Below the pieces are notes generated by a model, which saw only the letters and a program-made list of their open reading frames with translations, had not been told where the DNA came from and made no database searches. A stretch of DNA of 64,000 bases from Adiantum capillus-veneris (lineage: Eukaryota; Streptophyta; Polypodiopsida; Polypodiales; Pteridaceae), in NCBI GenBank assembly GCA_014529385.2, contig CM043955.1:147661140-147725139 (forward strand), given 5' to 3'. Position numbers and translations under genes: made by a program. Of this stretch, positions 32,548 to 43,439 are shown in pieces; position 1 is the first letter of the stretch, and each line of letters begins with the position of its first letter.

Positions 32548-32907
32548 GGTTTTGTCCTCATAGGGCATGTACTCATAGTCCTCGCTATAGTACCAACACC
32601 CCCCTACTCACCTTCTCTAAATTGGGTGAGCTTTGGTGAGTGTCAATAGGTCAAGTAATACGTTGGGATTTCTCTTAGATCTCGGTGTGCTCAGAATTTT
32701 TATTCGGGCTCATTTCGATCTTTGTTTCCATTACTTTGTAGTACTGTGTAGTCAATTTCTTCCTTTTGGGTAGAATTTTTGTCGTTACATATTTTTGTAG
32801 AATAGGTCTCTTACAATCCGCTTCCGGTTGTGCTACATAGCACATGTTAATGCTACTTTGTTTTTTCCCTTTGAGAGCAGTTTTCACATTGAGTGCAGCC
32901 ACTCACC

Positions 32908-33975
32908 ATGGTTGACAACAACACATATGTTTTCAAGATGTTTATTGTTGAGAAAATTTTGGATGGGGATAACGAACCAATGTGGGTTTGCATGATGATG
33001 CGTATTCTTGTCTCAAAGGTATCATGTTGTGCAAGGCATTGATGTACATATGCCTTCTATGGAAACATGTTGTGTTGAATATGTTGCACGTTCTAGCAGG
33101 TATGTTGCTGCTAGAGTAGTTGTTTTGCCTATGGTTGAGCAATGTTGTTGGGATGTTAGAGATCTGTAGGCTCATGCATTGATTGCATTATCTATGAAGT
33201 GCACTATTACTTCTCACATTTACTCATCAAAATAGGCTTGAGATACTTTGGTTGGTCTTTAAGCAAGTCATAATGAGGCTAGAATTGCATTTTTGTGTAA
33301 AGAGCTAGAGTCAAAGATCATGTAAGAGGAAGATAATATAGACACTTTTCTTGCTAGTATCAAGGATATAAATGACTAAGTCATTTTTGCAAAGGAAGAT
33401 ATTTCTGATAGTTTACTTGTGCAGACTGTTTCTTGTTGGGTTGCCAGACTCTTACCAAACTTTTGCTAGTCGCCTTGGAGACGTATGACCCAAAGGAAAC
33501 CCTCAAGATATCAAATATGATGCATTATGCACATTGCTGCTACAAGACTCACTTTTTCAAGAAAGAACACGACTAAATAGTGTGCAATTGAAGAGTTGTC
33601 TTTTGTTTGCTACTCAAAGAGGAGGTGGTAATAACAATGCAGCCACTTCTTGTAGTTTTTTTGTGAGTAGCAGATCACATGTGTCTAGTGCTTTTACTTG
33701 TAACAAATCACAAATCATCTAGGAATTCGGGTGAAGAAGGGAATAAGAAGATTTTTTGCCATTATTGCAAGGCTAACGATCACTTGATAGAGCAAGGTTT
33801 TAAATTGAAGGCAAAAGAATCCAAGAAGAAAGAGGCAAGGTCTACTACCAGTGTAGCTATTGTAGATTCTTCTATAAATGGAGATTGTGATGTTGATGTA
33901 GATGCAGAGTGGGCATTTAGTGCAGAGTGTACTTATGACCCTTTTGTCCATGTTGTAAGTATGTCAGCTGCTACA
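32908..33975 (+). pseudogene. C3 copia Gag with zinc knuckle remnant (broken)
   Basis: ATG at 32,908 opens MVDNNTYVFKMFIVEKIL, followed by many stops through the capsid. Pieces include LETYDPKETLKISNM (about 33,480-33,520). Near 33,755-33,800 lies FCHYCKANDHLIEQG, a CCHC knuckle whose last Cys has become Gly. The C-terminal linker 33,679-33,978 is open. Confidence 0.7.
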
Positions 33976-33981
33976 TAGTCA

Positions 33982-34320
33982 CATGTTTGGTACTTTGATA
34001 CTGGTGCTACAAAGCACATCACTTTGCATCATGATTTGTTTGCCTCTCTTGAGGCTGTCCCTCATGGAAATATGGTCACTTGTTCTAGCAATGCCTCTTA
34101 TCCAATCAAGGGAGTTGGAAAGATTGTGCTGACTACTACAAATGATAGTTCTTTCACACTTTTTGATGCACTTTCTATTCCAGGGATAAAAAAGAATCTT
34201 TTGTTTGTATCTGCACTTGCAAGGCTTGTTCTTGTCATCAAATTTATGGATGATAGATGTACAGTTCATGATCTCAATTTTGGTGATGAAAGTGTTGCAT
34301 CTGTGGGAAAAAATTTGCAA
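33982..34320 (+). pseudogene. C3 copia protease
   Basis: Begins SHVWYFDTGATKHIT with an intact catalytic D-T-G, then GVGKIVLTTTNDSSFTLF, DALSIPGIKKNLLFVSAL (the conserved VLYVPGLKKNLLS-type strand). It is open with the following frame to 34,602. It would cleave the C3 polyprotein in cis; surrounding damage makes function unlikely. Confidence 0.85.
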
Positions 34321-35330
34321 ATGCAATTGTGGATTCAAAAGCCAAACTTTCCATGCACATTTTGGGCATATCTAAATTTTGCCATTTTGCTACATTTGCA
34401 CAATTGTGGTATGGTTGCTTCTTTGCCACCTCTTCAAGCATCTTCTAAGCATGTTTTTGAAGGTTTTATTTTGGGTAAAATACAATGTTCAAACTTTCTA
34501 AAGGATGGTTCGGTAAGGGCTACATGTAGGTTGCAATTATGCATAGTAATGTTTGTGGGCCTATGTAAACCCCATCCTTGGGTAATTACATGTACTTCAT
34601 GAATTTCATTGATGATTAATCCTAGCATGCATGGGTGTATCCGCTTAAAGCTAAGTCCAAAATATTCATGTGTTTCAAGTAATTTTTGGTTATTGTTGAA
34701 AATGTCTCTAATTGTATGATGGGCACCCTCTATTCAAATCAAGGTGGGGAATATATGTCTCATGAATTAATGCATTTTTGGTAGTCGTGGGATAAAACAC
34801 CAATGTACAATCTCATACACTATTGCTAAAATATAAAACAGGGCACTTACAGAGATGGCACGAGGTATGGTCAAGAGTCAAGCTTTACCACATTTGTTTT
34901 GGCTTGAGGCTATCATGTGTGCTATTTATGTACTTAACATGTGTCCTACAAAAGCCTTGCAATCTATGACTCCTTATGAAACATGGAATGATAAGAGGCC
35001 ATCTATTGATCACAGGTGCATTTTTGGTTGTTCAGCTTATGCTTTAGCACCACAAATGCATCACACACAAAATTTGGATGGTAAGGCTATCAAATGCATT
35101 TTTATTGGTTACAACCTTGAAAGCAAAGGTTATAGGTTATACCATCTGCAAACAAAATGTATCTTGGGTTCACGAGATTTTGTATTTGTAGAAGATTCTC
35201 TTCAACCTTTGTTATCATGTACCAAAGATAGTAATGTAAGCTCAAAGGACATTTATGAAAAGTTGTTGTCTCTTTTTAATGGTGGAAACTTGAATGTAAG
35301 TTCCAATGAGACGAATGTATAGACTATGGA
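34320..35330 (+). pseudogene. C3 pre-integrase and integrase (heavily damaged)
   Basis: The core is unreadable through about 34,830. The frame 34,855-35,322 then carries KSQALPHLFWLEAIMCAI, LNMCPTKALQSMTPYETW, GCSAYALAPQMHHTQNLD and CIFIGYNLESKGYRLY, the C-terminal half of copia integrase with its conserved TPYE..W and GKAIKCIFIGY motifs. The catalytic D, D and E are not recognisable. Confidence 0.75.
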
Positions 35331-35569
35331 GCTTCAAAAAATGCTACAGATCATCCTATTACTCATGCAAACATACATTATATACTTGATGCTGATCAAA
35401 TCTAAGAGGCTAGGGATATGCCAAAATGGTTGGTGTATACTTTGTGTGATAGTATATTGAATGCACCCATGTCAAGTCGTACTCGTTCATGATCTCACCA
35501 TGCATCATATTGTTATACTTTGGATGTCTCTAGTTTCTATGTGATGAAGAGGAACATCTTTCTTTTGCT

Positions 35570-36240
35570 AAAGCACAATATTCAAAAAATTGGATGGCTA
35601 CAATGCAATGAAAATATGATGCACTTATAGAGAATGAAATATGGACTTTATGTGATTTTCCTCTTAGAAAAGATGCCATTGGTACAAAGTGGGTTTACAA
35701 GCTGAAACATAAGCTGTATGGTGGGATTTGATCGCTGCAAGCTAGAATTATTGCAAAAGGTTATACACGATAGAAAGGCATTGACTATGAAGAGACTTTT
35801 TCTCCCACTTGTCGTATGAGTATTGTTCATTTTCTATGTGTATTGGCAAATCATTTTGGATAAAATGGATCTCAATTAGACATTGTTACTACTTTCGTGA
35901 TGTATTTGAGGAAGTACATGTAATGTAGCCTCGTGATCTTGTCAAGAAAGGATAAGAAACAAAAGTGTGAAAATAATTTGTATGGGTTGATGCAGTCTCC
36001 TTGTTCTTGTTACAAGAAAAATGACACTCATTTGGTTAAACAAGGCTTTTGTAAAAGTTTGACCAAAAGCACGTTGTATGTCAAACATGAGGATGATGTA
36101 TATCTCATAGTTGTTTTATATGTAGATGAATTGATAATTACTAGTTTGAATGTGATGCACATTGTTGAATTCAAGGCTGAATTGAATGCTACTTTCAAGA
36201 TAAAAACTTGTGGTTTTTGCATCATCACTTGGGCGTATAG
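35570..36240 (+). pseudogene. C3 copia reverse transcriptase (mutated YVDD)
   Basis: Starts NEIWTLCDFPLRKDAIGT, KWVYKLKHKLYGG, ARIIAKGYTR, GIDYEETFSPTCRMS, LDIVTTFVMYL. The frame 35,933-36,334 has NNLYGLMQSPCSCYKKND, then LIVVLYVDELIITS. The catalytic YVDD is YVDE here. Several stops interrupt the N-terminal half. After about 36,240 sequence jumps to the end of RNase H. Confidence 0.85.
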
Positions 36241-36255
36241 TCTAAGAAATGTGAT

Positions 36256-36430
36256 GGGTTTTCCCAGTCAAAACACAAAGAGGTCAAGTATCATGTGGTA
36301 CGGGATATTTTGGCTAGCAAACACATTGAGTTAGTCAAAGTTCACATGGATGAAAACCCAGCGGATGCTCTAACAAAGATCTTAGCCTCAGAACGGTTGG
36401 CACATTGCATAGAGATGATGGGTGTAGAGT
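36256..36430 (+). pseudogene. C3 RNase H, C-terminal remnant
   Basis: In another frame than RT: QSKHKEVKYHVVRDILAS, KVHMDENPADALTKILAS and ERLAHCIEMMGV, which is the last segment of copia RNase H. The RT thumb and most of RNase H are absent between here and 36,240, indicating an internal deletion. Confidence 0.8.
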
Positions 36431-36524
36431 GAAGCTACAATCATGCTTCATGTTTGTACGTTTGTACATAGTAGCCCCTACATTCTTTAGCCACTTGGGC
36501 CATCTTGGCCTTCAAGTGGGAGAT

Positions 36525-36716
36525 TGTTGGGTTTCAGGCCCCATGGCCGATTATGGCCGCGGGCATCCGCTCTCTTGCATTCTTTTGGTTATAAGTGTTA
36601 ATAAGGAGAGTGAGAAGGTCTTCTCCCACTAAGCTCCATTAAACACCTGTGTATGTTCTCCATCCCCTTCCCCTTCTCTCCATTCCTTCTCTTGCACTCT
36701 ATCTTAGGATCCATCG
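36525..36716 (+). mobile_element. 3' LTR (partial) of C3
   Basis: Polypurine AAGTGGGAGAT (36,514-36,524) is followed by TGTTGGGTTTCAGGCC, a copia LTR start. The segment ends where homology to the C4 LTR begins (36,717). Its own 3' end is not identified. Confidence 0.65.
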
Positions 36717-36738
36717 ACTAAAAGTTACAAGGGGTAAA

Positions 36739-37430
36739 TCAAGCTCCATAGTTAACAATCTCCCACTTGGAGACTGACCTCCACATCAAACCTATGATTG
36801 CTTTCCATCCTACCTTCTTATCCTTGAATGCCGATTGAAGATGAGCACTTAACTTCTCCTTGTTGACAACCTTTGTAAACATGTCTGCGGGATTTTCACT
36901 TGTGTACACCTTTCCTAGCTTTAGTTGTCCCTCTTCCAAAAGAGTGCATATGAAGTGATATCTCACCGCAATGTGCTTTGTCCTTGAATGAAAGGCCGAA
37001 TTCTTTGCAAGATGGATGGCACTTTGGCTATCACTATATAAGACACAATTGTCTTGCTTGTATCCAAGCTCCTCTAAGAATCTGTGAACCCATAGAATCT
37101 CTTTGTTGGCCTCTGTCATTGCTACATAATATGCTTTCATTGTAGAAAGTGAGACCACTTTCTGTAGCTTTGAAGGCCAGCTTATTATAGTGCCTCCAAC
37201 TATGAAAACATAGCCAGTAATGCTCCTTCGAGTATCTTTGTCACCTGCCATATATGCATCAGCATACCCTTGCAAGAAAATATTGGTGCCTCCAAAATAC
37301 AAAGCATTTGTTGTTGTCTCTTTTAGATACCTATGTATCCACTTCACAGCATCTTGCCAGTGCTCTTTACTTCAATTGTCCATGAATCTGCTAACAACTC
37401 CCACTGCATGTGCAATGTCTTGCCTTGTCT
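36739..37430 (-). pseudogene. C4 copia RNase H
   Basis: 37,347-36,739 is open: MKWIHRYLKETTTNALYF, GYADAYMAGDKDTRRS, VSLSTMKAYYVAMTEANK, CVLYSDSQSAIHLAKNS, FHSRTKHIAVRYHFI, ENPADMFTKVV. The catalytic Asp (YADAYMAGD), Glu (in the TEAN segment) and SDSQSA are preserved. The usual EAEYVA is KAYYVA, so the acidic residue at that site is lost. The final residues run through the polypurine tract into the LTR. Confidence 0.9.
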
Positions 37431-38194
37431 AAACCATAGCATACATTAGAGAACCTACCATTGCAGTATATGGAACTTTAGACATATAGGCTACCTCCTC
37501 TTGTGTCTTTGGACACGTATCCTTGGTTAGTTTAAAGTGACTAGCCAAAGGTGTAGAAACCAATTTTGCATCTTGCATTGCAAACCTTTCTAGCTTTACT
37601 GTCTTTTTTGTCATGTCCCTTGATATCTTCATACCAAGTATCCATTTTGCAACATCTAAATCTTTCATTGAAAAAGATTTAGAAAACTTCTCTTTTAGGT
37701 CTTTGATATCCTTCATGTTATGACTTGCAATCAGCATGTCATCAACATACAACATTAGGATGATGACCTTCCCATCTCCCAAATTCTTTGTGTAGACGCA
37801 ATGATCTGAGTTGCAACTTCTGAATCCATGATCCAGTATCCATTGATTGAACTTCAAGTACCATTGTCTTGATGCTTGATTTAGACCATAAAAGCTCTTC
37901 TTGAATGTGTAAATCATTTTCTCCTTACCTTTTACTTCATACCCCTTTGGTTGAGGCATGTAAATTTCCTCCTCTAAGTCACCATGAGGGAATGCCATAT
38001 TTTACCTCCATTTGCTCAAGATTTAAGTCATGAGTAGCCATAATGCTTAAGACAAGCCTAATTGAGTTCATATTTACAACAGCAGAAAATATCTCATTAA
38101 AGTCAATACCTATCTTTTGAGAAAACCCTTTTACCACAAGCCTGGACTTGTACCTTTTCTTCCCACCTTCTTCTTCCTTCAGCTTATACACCAT
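37429..38194 (-). pseudogene. C4 copia reverse transcriptase (intact YVDD)
   Basis: Two overlapping frames. 38,194-37,979 has KRYKSRLVVKGFSQKIGI, DFNEIFSAVVNMNSIRLV; 37,998-37,429 has GDLEEEIYMPQPKGYEV, KSFYGLNQASRQWYLKFN, DHCVYTKNLGDGKVIILM, LYVDDMLIASHNM, ASHFKLTKDTCPKTQEE. The catalytic YVDD is present. A frameshift near 37,985 separates the halves, so the RT is not expressed intact. Confidence 0.9.
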
Positions 38195-38541
38195 TCATTC
38201 TGCAATGCCCGCTTACCTTTAGGCAACTCAACCAACTTCCATGTTTGGTTGTGATGTAATGCGTCCATCTCCACTTGCATGCTCTTCATCCATTCTTCTT
38301 TGGATTTGTGTTGCGTAGCTTCTTCATATGATTATGGCTCTCCAAAATCTGAGACCAACATATGGTTGAAGGAAGGAACAAACCTTTTTGGAGGTCTACT
38401 TGGTCTTGTAGATCTTCAGGGCATAGGTTGAGACTCCTCATTTGGTTGACGTTGTTGCACATTGTCACAGTTTACACTCCTTGAGTCTTCACCGTCTTCA
38501 AGCTCCATGTACTCATCACTTGTATCTTTTGTTTGTTTTCT
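38195..38541 (-). pseudogene. C4 integrase-RT linker
   Basis: Low-conservation linker with broken frames; 38,468-38,286 reads NQMRSLNLCPEDLQDQVD and PSTICWSQILESHNHMKK in a shifted frame. No motif is expected here in copia elements. Confidence 0.5.
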
Positions 38542-39269
38542 TTACAAATAATCTTTGTAGATATTTTGTTCATTGAAAATTACATCCCTACCTTTAAAGA
38601 TTTTACCATCTTCAAGATTCCATAGGCAATACCCAAACTCAGCTTCTCCATAGCCAATGAAGAAACACTTTTTGGACTTTGCATCTAGCTTTGACCTTAA
38701 GTTTCTATCTATGTGCATGAAAGCCTCGCACCCAAACACATTAAGAAATGCATAATTCATTGGTTTACATGTCTATGCCTCTTTGGAACTCCCCCATCCA
38801 ATGTCGTTGAGGGTGATGGTTGATTAAGTACACAGACGTACTTACTGCTTTTGCCCAAATCTCAAGTGATAGGCCTGCATGTAGCCGCATGCTTCGTGCT
38901 TGATCCATGATTATCCTATTCATTCTTTCCAAAATTCCATTTTGTTGAGGTGTCCTTGGGGTTTTCCTTTGCCTCCGAATGCCATTGCTAGCACAAAAGC
39001 TTTCAAAAGCTTGGCTGCAATATTCACCTATATTGTCGGATCTGAGGCATTTAACCTTGGTACCTACTTCATTCTCCACAAAGGCTTTCCACCTTGAAAT
39101 ATGAAAACACATCAAATTTATTCTTCATTGCATAAACCCATGTTTTCCTAGTTGCATCGTCTATGAATGTTACAAAGTACAATGAGCCACCAAGGGATGG
39201 TGTACTTGCAAGATCCCAAACATCAGAATGAACCATTTCAAGTTTTTTATTTTTATTTTCATTTCCCAT
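38542..39269 (-). pseudogene. C4 copia integrase (broken)
   Basis: 39,269-39,069: MVHSDVWDLASTPSLGG, FVTFIDDATRKTWVYAMK. 39,115-38,765: NEVGTKVKCLRSDNIGEY, TPRTPQQNGILERMNRII, AKAVSTSVYLINHHPQR. The DDE triad is recognisable: Asp of HSDVW, Asp of RSDN and Glu of NGILERMN. 38,760-38,542 adds the C-terminal region (FGCEAFMHID, KKCFFIGYGEAEFGY). Frameshifts near 39,090 and 38,765 break it. The enzyme would insert C4 cDNA into the genome. Confidence 0.9.
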
Positions 39270-39570
39270 TTTTGAAATTTACCCTCTTTTGTTTGCCATA
39301 AACACAATCTTCACAGAACTCTAAGTCCACTTCTTTCAAACCTGGTAGAAGATTCTTCGATTGAAGGATTTTTATTCCTTTGGCACTCATATGCCCAAGC
39401 CGGTAGTGCCACATCGCACTATCGACTTCTATAGCTATTGCACAAGTTGAAGATTGATGATGAGATAGTACACAAGTAAAGTGTACCAACTTTTTTTCCT
39501 TTGGCAACCACCAAAGATCCCTTTGAGATCTTCCACTGTTTGTTTTCAAATGCAATGTTGTGACCTTCAT
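39259..39570 (-). pseudogene. C4 pre-integrase zinc-binding domain
   Basis: Contains MWHYRLGHMSAKGIKILQ and DLEFCEDCVYGKQKRVNF: the H-x3-H...C-x2-C pattern of the gag_pre-integrase (HHCC) domain upstream of the catalytic core in copia polyproteins. Open over 103 codons. Confidence 0.85.
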
Positions 39571-39591
39571 CGTCCAATTGTCTTGTAGAGA

Positions 39592-39874
39592 TCAAATTTT
39601 TGCGAAGAGAAGGAACATGCCTAACATCTTTAAGCTTCCATTCATTTTCATTAACAGTTTTGACTCAAATTGTATCTTTGCTGACACTTTCACAAGCTTC
39701 ATCATCTCCCAAGTATACATACCCAAAATTACCTTTGGTGTAATCTTGGAAATACTGTTGGTGCAGTGTTGCATGGAATGAAGCCCCAGAATCTACTATC
39801 CAGAAATTAGACACATTGTCTAATGAGAGAATTAGAGCATCTTGCTCTACTTTAGCTAGCACATTGGCCTCCAA
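39592..39874 (-). pseudogene. C4 copia protease
   Basis: The frame 39,874-39,665 contains VSNFWIVDSGASFHAT with an intact D-S-G-A active site, then YTKGNFGYVYLGDDEA. A frame change leads to 39,774-39,592 (KMNGSLKMLGMFLLF). It would process the polyprotein; the frameshift after the catalytic site inactivates it. Confidence 0.9.
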
Positions 39875-39919
39875 TGTTTACTGTTTGTCTTAAGACTCCG
39901 ACTCCTTCTTCTTCCTAGA

Positions 39920-39966
39920 CCAACAATCCTTCTTGACGTGGCCCTTCTTGCCGCAGTTCCAACATT
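39920..39966 (-). pseudogene. C4 nucleocapsid zinc knuckle
   Basis: The minus strand encodes LECWNCGKKGHVKKDCW, a perfect C-X2-C-X4-H-X4-C knuckle, but in a different frame from the capsid upstream (frameshift near 39,975) and separated from the protease by stops near 39,895. Confidence 0.9.
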
Positions 39967-39972
39967 CAAGAA

Positions 39973-40648
39973 CTAACTTTGTGCGTAACTTGCTCCACCT
40001 TGAGCGATCACACCCCTTTTGGTTTTTGAACCTCTCCTTAAACGTTCCTCTTGTTTCACTGGCATTGCATCACTTGATGAGTCACATGTGCTTCTCCTTT
40101 GAATATTCTCGCTTAGGAGAACACCCACAACATCATCAAACTTCAAAGTATTTGTGCCAGAGATAGAGTTACTTACAGCCATCACAAGGTTGTCCCACCT
40201 ATCCGGTAGAGACGATAGTATAAGGAGAGCTCGCACTTCGTCATCAAAATTGACTTTCATCGATCGAAGTTAACTTATGTTGGTGTTAAATTCATTTAGG
40301 TGTTCTACAACCGAACCATTCTCTGTCATCTTTAAACTGAACAAACGCTTCATGAGAAATACCTTATTGGATGCGATGGTTTCTCATAGAGGCCGTCAAG
40401 TGACTTCCTCAAGTCCTCAATGTTCTTCATCTCCAAAATGTTGAAGGCTACCATTGACGCCAAGCTTAGCCGGATTGTTCCTAATGCCTTTCAGTCAAGG
40501 ATAATCCATGCTTAATCTGCCATTGTTGTGGGCTTCTTTGCAAGATCGCCTAGTGGCAAATAAAGGTCCTTCTAGTAGAGATAGTCTACATCTTCCAATG
40601 TTGGTAGTTTTTAACATTGAACTTCTCAATCTTAAGCTTTCCTTTCTC
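39973..40648 (-). pseudogene. C4 copia Gag capsid (broken)
   Basis: The probable start at about 40,648 reads MVEKGKLKIEKFNVKNYQ, followed by HWKM and a stop where the family has LWKMQMEDYL. Later come TIRLSLASMVAFNILEMK, the open frame 40,260-39,973 with VNFDDEVRALLILSSLPD, WDNLVMAVSNSISGTNTL and KFDDVVGVLLSENIQRR. This is the UBN2-type copia gag, with several stops and shifts. Confidence 0.85.
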
Positions 40649-40713
40649 CACCATTACTCCCACTTAATTCAAGGAATCATTTCCTTAAGATACTTTAGCT
40701 ACGAGCAAACCTT

Positions 40714-40725
40714 GCTCGGATACAA
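40714..40725 (-). other. Primer-binding site of C4 (diverged)
   Basis: The minus strand reads TTGTATCCGAGCAAGG, resembling TGGTATCAGAGCAAGG. It lies between the LTR end and the gag start, as expected. Confidence 0.6.
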
Positions 40726-40736
40726 GTTTTTAGGAA

Positions 40737-40812
40737 TGAGACGTAGATAAATAGATAGAAGAGTAGCTTACTTAATGGAGAGAGACAAATTTTCACACAC
40801 GAGAGATTATAG

Positions 40813-40854
<42 letters not shown>

Positions 40855-41434
40855 ATGATATACATGGTTCACCCAATGTGGGCTACATCCACACAAAAAT
40901 AGTCACTCAATGGCTTTAGTACTTCAAACAAGAAGTAGGTTACAAAGGCATTATACACTTTATAGAGCTCCCGCCTTGCTTCACTTTCACCACCTTACAC
41001 CCACCTTGTTGCATCAACTTCACAATGCAATATGTGTGTAGAAAAGGCCTCCTTTTATAGGCCAAAAGAGCTTCCCTCTCTTATGAGAGGCAACCGTGTG
41101 TAGCCGCTCTTATGTAGACAAGTGCAAGTTGGACTCTCCAATGCGCCCATGTGTGGCCGCCCTTGAGAAGACAAGTCCGCCGTCTTGAATTTGGCCACTA
41201 GCCACCGGCCATTGACTTCCATCCACTGGCCACCGGCCATTTTCAGACCACTTTCTGATTGACGTACGGCCATAATATTCTGATAAAAAGAGATATTCCG
41301 ACGAGTTAATTTTTGGTTTTTTGACGAGTGATTTTTTCTCACACACGATGGCTTCTCCTCATAATGGGGGCCTTACAACTGTGTGTTTTTAAAACTAAAA
41401 GTTACAAGGGGGAAATCAAACTCCATATTTAACA
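40737..41434 (-). mobile_element. 5' LTR of C4, about 700 bp
   Basis: The minus strand starts TGTTAAATATGGAGTTTG at 41,434. Its first about 40 bases match the stub at 36,717-36,757. A (GA)n tract (40,816-40,853) lies toward the U5 end, a feature shared with other LTRs in this window. The inner end is approximate. Confidence 0.7.
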
Positions 41435-42936
41435 ATCACCTCAAGGCACATGTAGTGTGTGAGGTTCATTATACATTCTTTATTGAGTCAATATAATATA
41501 TTCACACCCTTTATGAGTATCGGTGGAAAAAAAATCCTTAGTTAATACCAACTTTACAAAGGAAAAAAGAAAAAAACAAGGTGAGAAGTCATGATGGCCG
41601 GTTGAAGGTAAGGGGAGAGGGGGAAGATTAATCGAAAGTAGGTCTTAATCAGTTGTGCAATTGTATTGTTCTAATATAAAATGGTATTGTCCATATACAC
41701 ATATAATGTAATGGAATTAGCCTATTCAACTTGAGAATAGCGGAAATTAATGAGAATACTTTTGAGAAATAACTTTGTGAGCATAGCGGGTAGACATAAT
41801 CGAAGATAGCAACATAGTCATAGCAATTAGTTAACTTGGCATGAACAATACTTTTGCAAGAGAGAATTTAGAGAACATGACAACAGTTGAGGACCGGATT
41901 TATGTGGAGCTGGTCCCCCCTCCAATAGGCATTTGTATTATGATTTCTCCCATTAAGAGAGACTTGGTACAATACAATCTTTGTGTTCCTTGAGACCTCC
42001 TTGGTAATATGAAGATGAAAGGTTCACACACCAAGCTTTTGCATAATTTCTACAATCAATCTTAGCTTGAAAACAATCAAGAACTTGTGAACATCATTAA
42101 TCTTTGTGTTCCCTAAATCATTTGAGTGCATGAAGATGTATACTTTTATGCATCAACTTGTGCTTAAAGCAATAATTAATCTACCTTGCAATACAATTAA
42201 TCTACTTGCATTAAGTGATTAATCTACTTGCAATAAACCATTAGCCTTCTTGCAATAAGCATAACATGCACTTGTAGAAAGCATTAACTATCCCAAGCCT
42301 CAGTCCCAAGACCTCAAACACCTTCGAAGTTGGAGAGAGCTAGCAGGGAATGAGGGTAGGGAAGAGGAAGAAGAAACATTTCATAGGAGAAAGAAGTAGT
42401 TCCTCACTTATCATACTCTTGTTGCTAGCATACATAATAGCATAGTAATGAAGAAGAAGGAGATGACAAGCTCAAGCATTGAAGCATGGCTCTTGGTTGG
42501 ATTTGCACTCCATAGCCGAGAGTGTTGGTGTAGGCTCTCAACCTCTACTTGCTTGGAGAGGGAGCTCTTGCACTTTGCATAGCACACCATGAGAGTGCTT
42601 GTGAGTGTGTGTGGGTGAGTATACCCCTCAAGCAAGCCCCTAGCTAGCTTGGGTCGACCCCCCCTTGTAGCTCATGCTTGAAGCTCATTGGACCCCTCGA
42701 GGCCTAGCCAATCACAAGCAGGAGCCATTACAAGCAACATGGGTAGCCTTGGGACAAGTGTCCCCCTTTCCCCTTTGAGAGAGAGGACTTGATAAATGCT
42801 AAAACAATTAGATAATTCATGTAATTTATCATTGGACCCCTTTGAAGCCTAGCCAATAGGCTTCAAGCAACACATGAAGGTAACATGGGTAGAGGCCTGA
42901 CATGTGTCCTTGCTGCCTCTTCAAGTTGGGCTTCCC

Positions 42937-42938
<2 letters not shown>
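41435..42938. other. Non-coding repeat-rich DNA
   Basis: No protein motif. Short tandem phrases occur (ATTAATCTACTTGCA variants, 42,175-42,240). Two related segments, about 42,685-42,780 and 42,832-42,925, share CATTGGACCCCT, GCCTAGCCAAT and AACATGGGTAG, indicating a local duplication of about 147 bp. Confidence 0.5.

Positions 42939-43017
<79 letters not shown>
42939..43017. repeat. (GT)n microsatellite, about 40 units
   Basis: An uninterrupted GT run. Frames across it give His-Thr repeats on the minus strand and are not genes. Confidence 0.95.
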
Positions 43018-43019
<2 letters not shown>

Positions 43020-43149
43020 TGGGTGTTCTCTCTCTAGCCCCTAGGAAAAGGGCTCGCCCCCCCTCTTGTAGGAATGCTTTTGACTTTAGGTGATCAAGCA
43101 CCTTACTCACCAAGCATGACAAAGCACTTGAACTAGGGGGTGTTCCCAC

Positions 43150-43335
43150 AAGCATCTCAGGCAAGCTTCTCAAGGCACCTCAAGTACCTTAATCATGCAG
43201 CAAGTCAAGCACCTCAAGCATGGAGCCAGTCAAGCACCTCAAGCATCTTAATCAAGCACCTCAAGCATGACAAACACCTCAAGCACGACAAGCACCTCAA
43301 GCAGGACAAGCATCTCGAGCTTGGGCCGGGTTCCC
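43150..43335. repeat. Minisatellite, 18-bp core CACCTCAAGCAxGACAAx
   Basis: From 43,259 the unit CACCTCAAGCATGACAAA is repeated three to four times at 18-bp spacing, and looser CACCTCAAG copies extend upstream from about 43,170. The repeated Lys-His frame is a by-product. Confidence 0.85.
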
Positions 43336-43439
43336 ACCTCAAGCTCAGTCCTAGCTTGCCTAAGGTCAAAGGACTTTTACACACATTATTGGAGGTCTTC
43401 AATGAAGCTAACCCTAAGGTCTTATGCTCCATTGGTTAG

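Larger units (their letters stand above)
32535..36757 (+). mobile_element. Copia element C3, internally deleted
   Basis: Plus-strand order: primer site, broken gag (32,908-33,960), protease (33,982-34,300), degraded pre-integrase and integrase (34,320-35,330), RT (35,570-36,240), the last part of RNase H (36,256-36,430), polypurine tract (36,514-36,524) and LTR start TGTTGGG at 36,525. Sequence between RT and the end of RNase H is missing. The 3' LTR runs at most to 36,716, where C4's LTR remnant begins. Confidence 0.75.
36717..41434 (-). mobile_element. Copia element C4, nearly complete
   Basis: On the minus strand: 5' LTR (about 40,737-41,434), primer site (40,714-40,725), gag, zinc knuckle, protease, pre-integrase, integrase, RT, RNase H, polypurine tract (36,758-36,768) and a 41-bp stub of the 3' LTR (36,717-36,757). 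The domain order gag-PR-IN-RT-RH is Ty1/copia. Reading is interrupted by at least six stops or frameshifts. The 3' LTR is cut off and abuts C3 tail to tail. Confidence 0.85.

Noticed and set aside
43140-43439. His/Lys-rich small protein
   Set aside because: The frame is produced by the 18-bp minisatellite CACCTCAAGCAxGACAAx.
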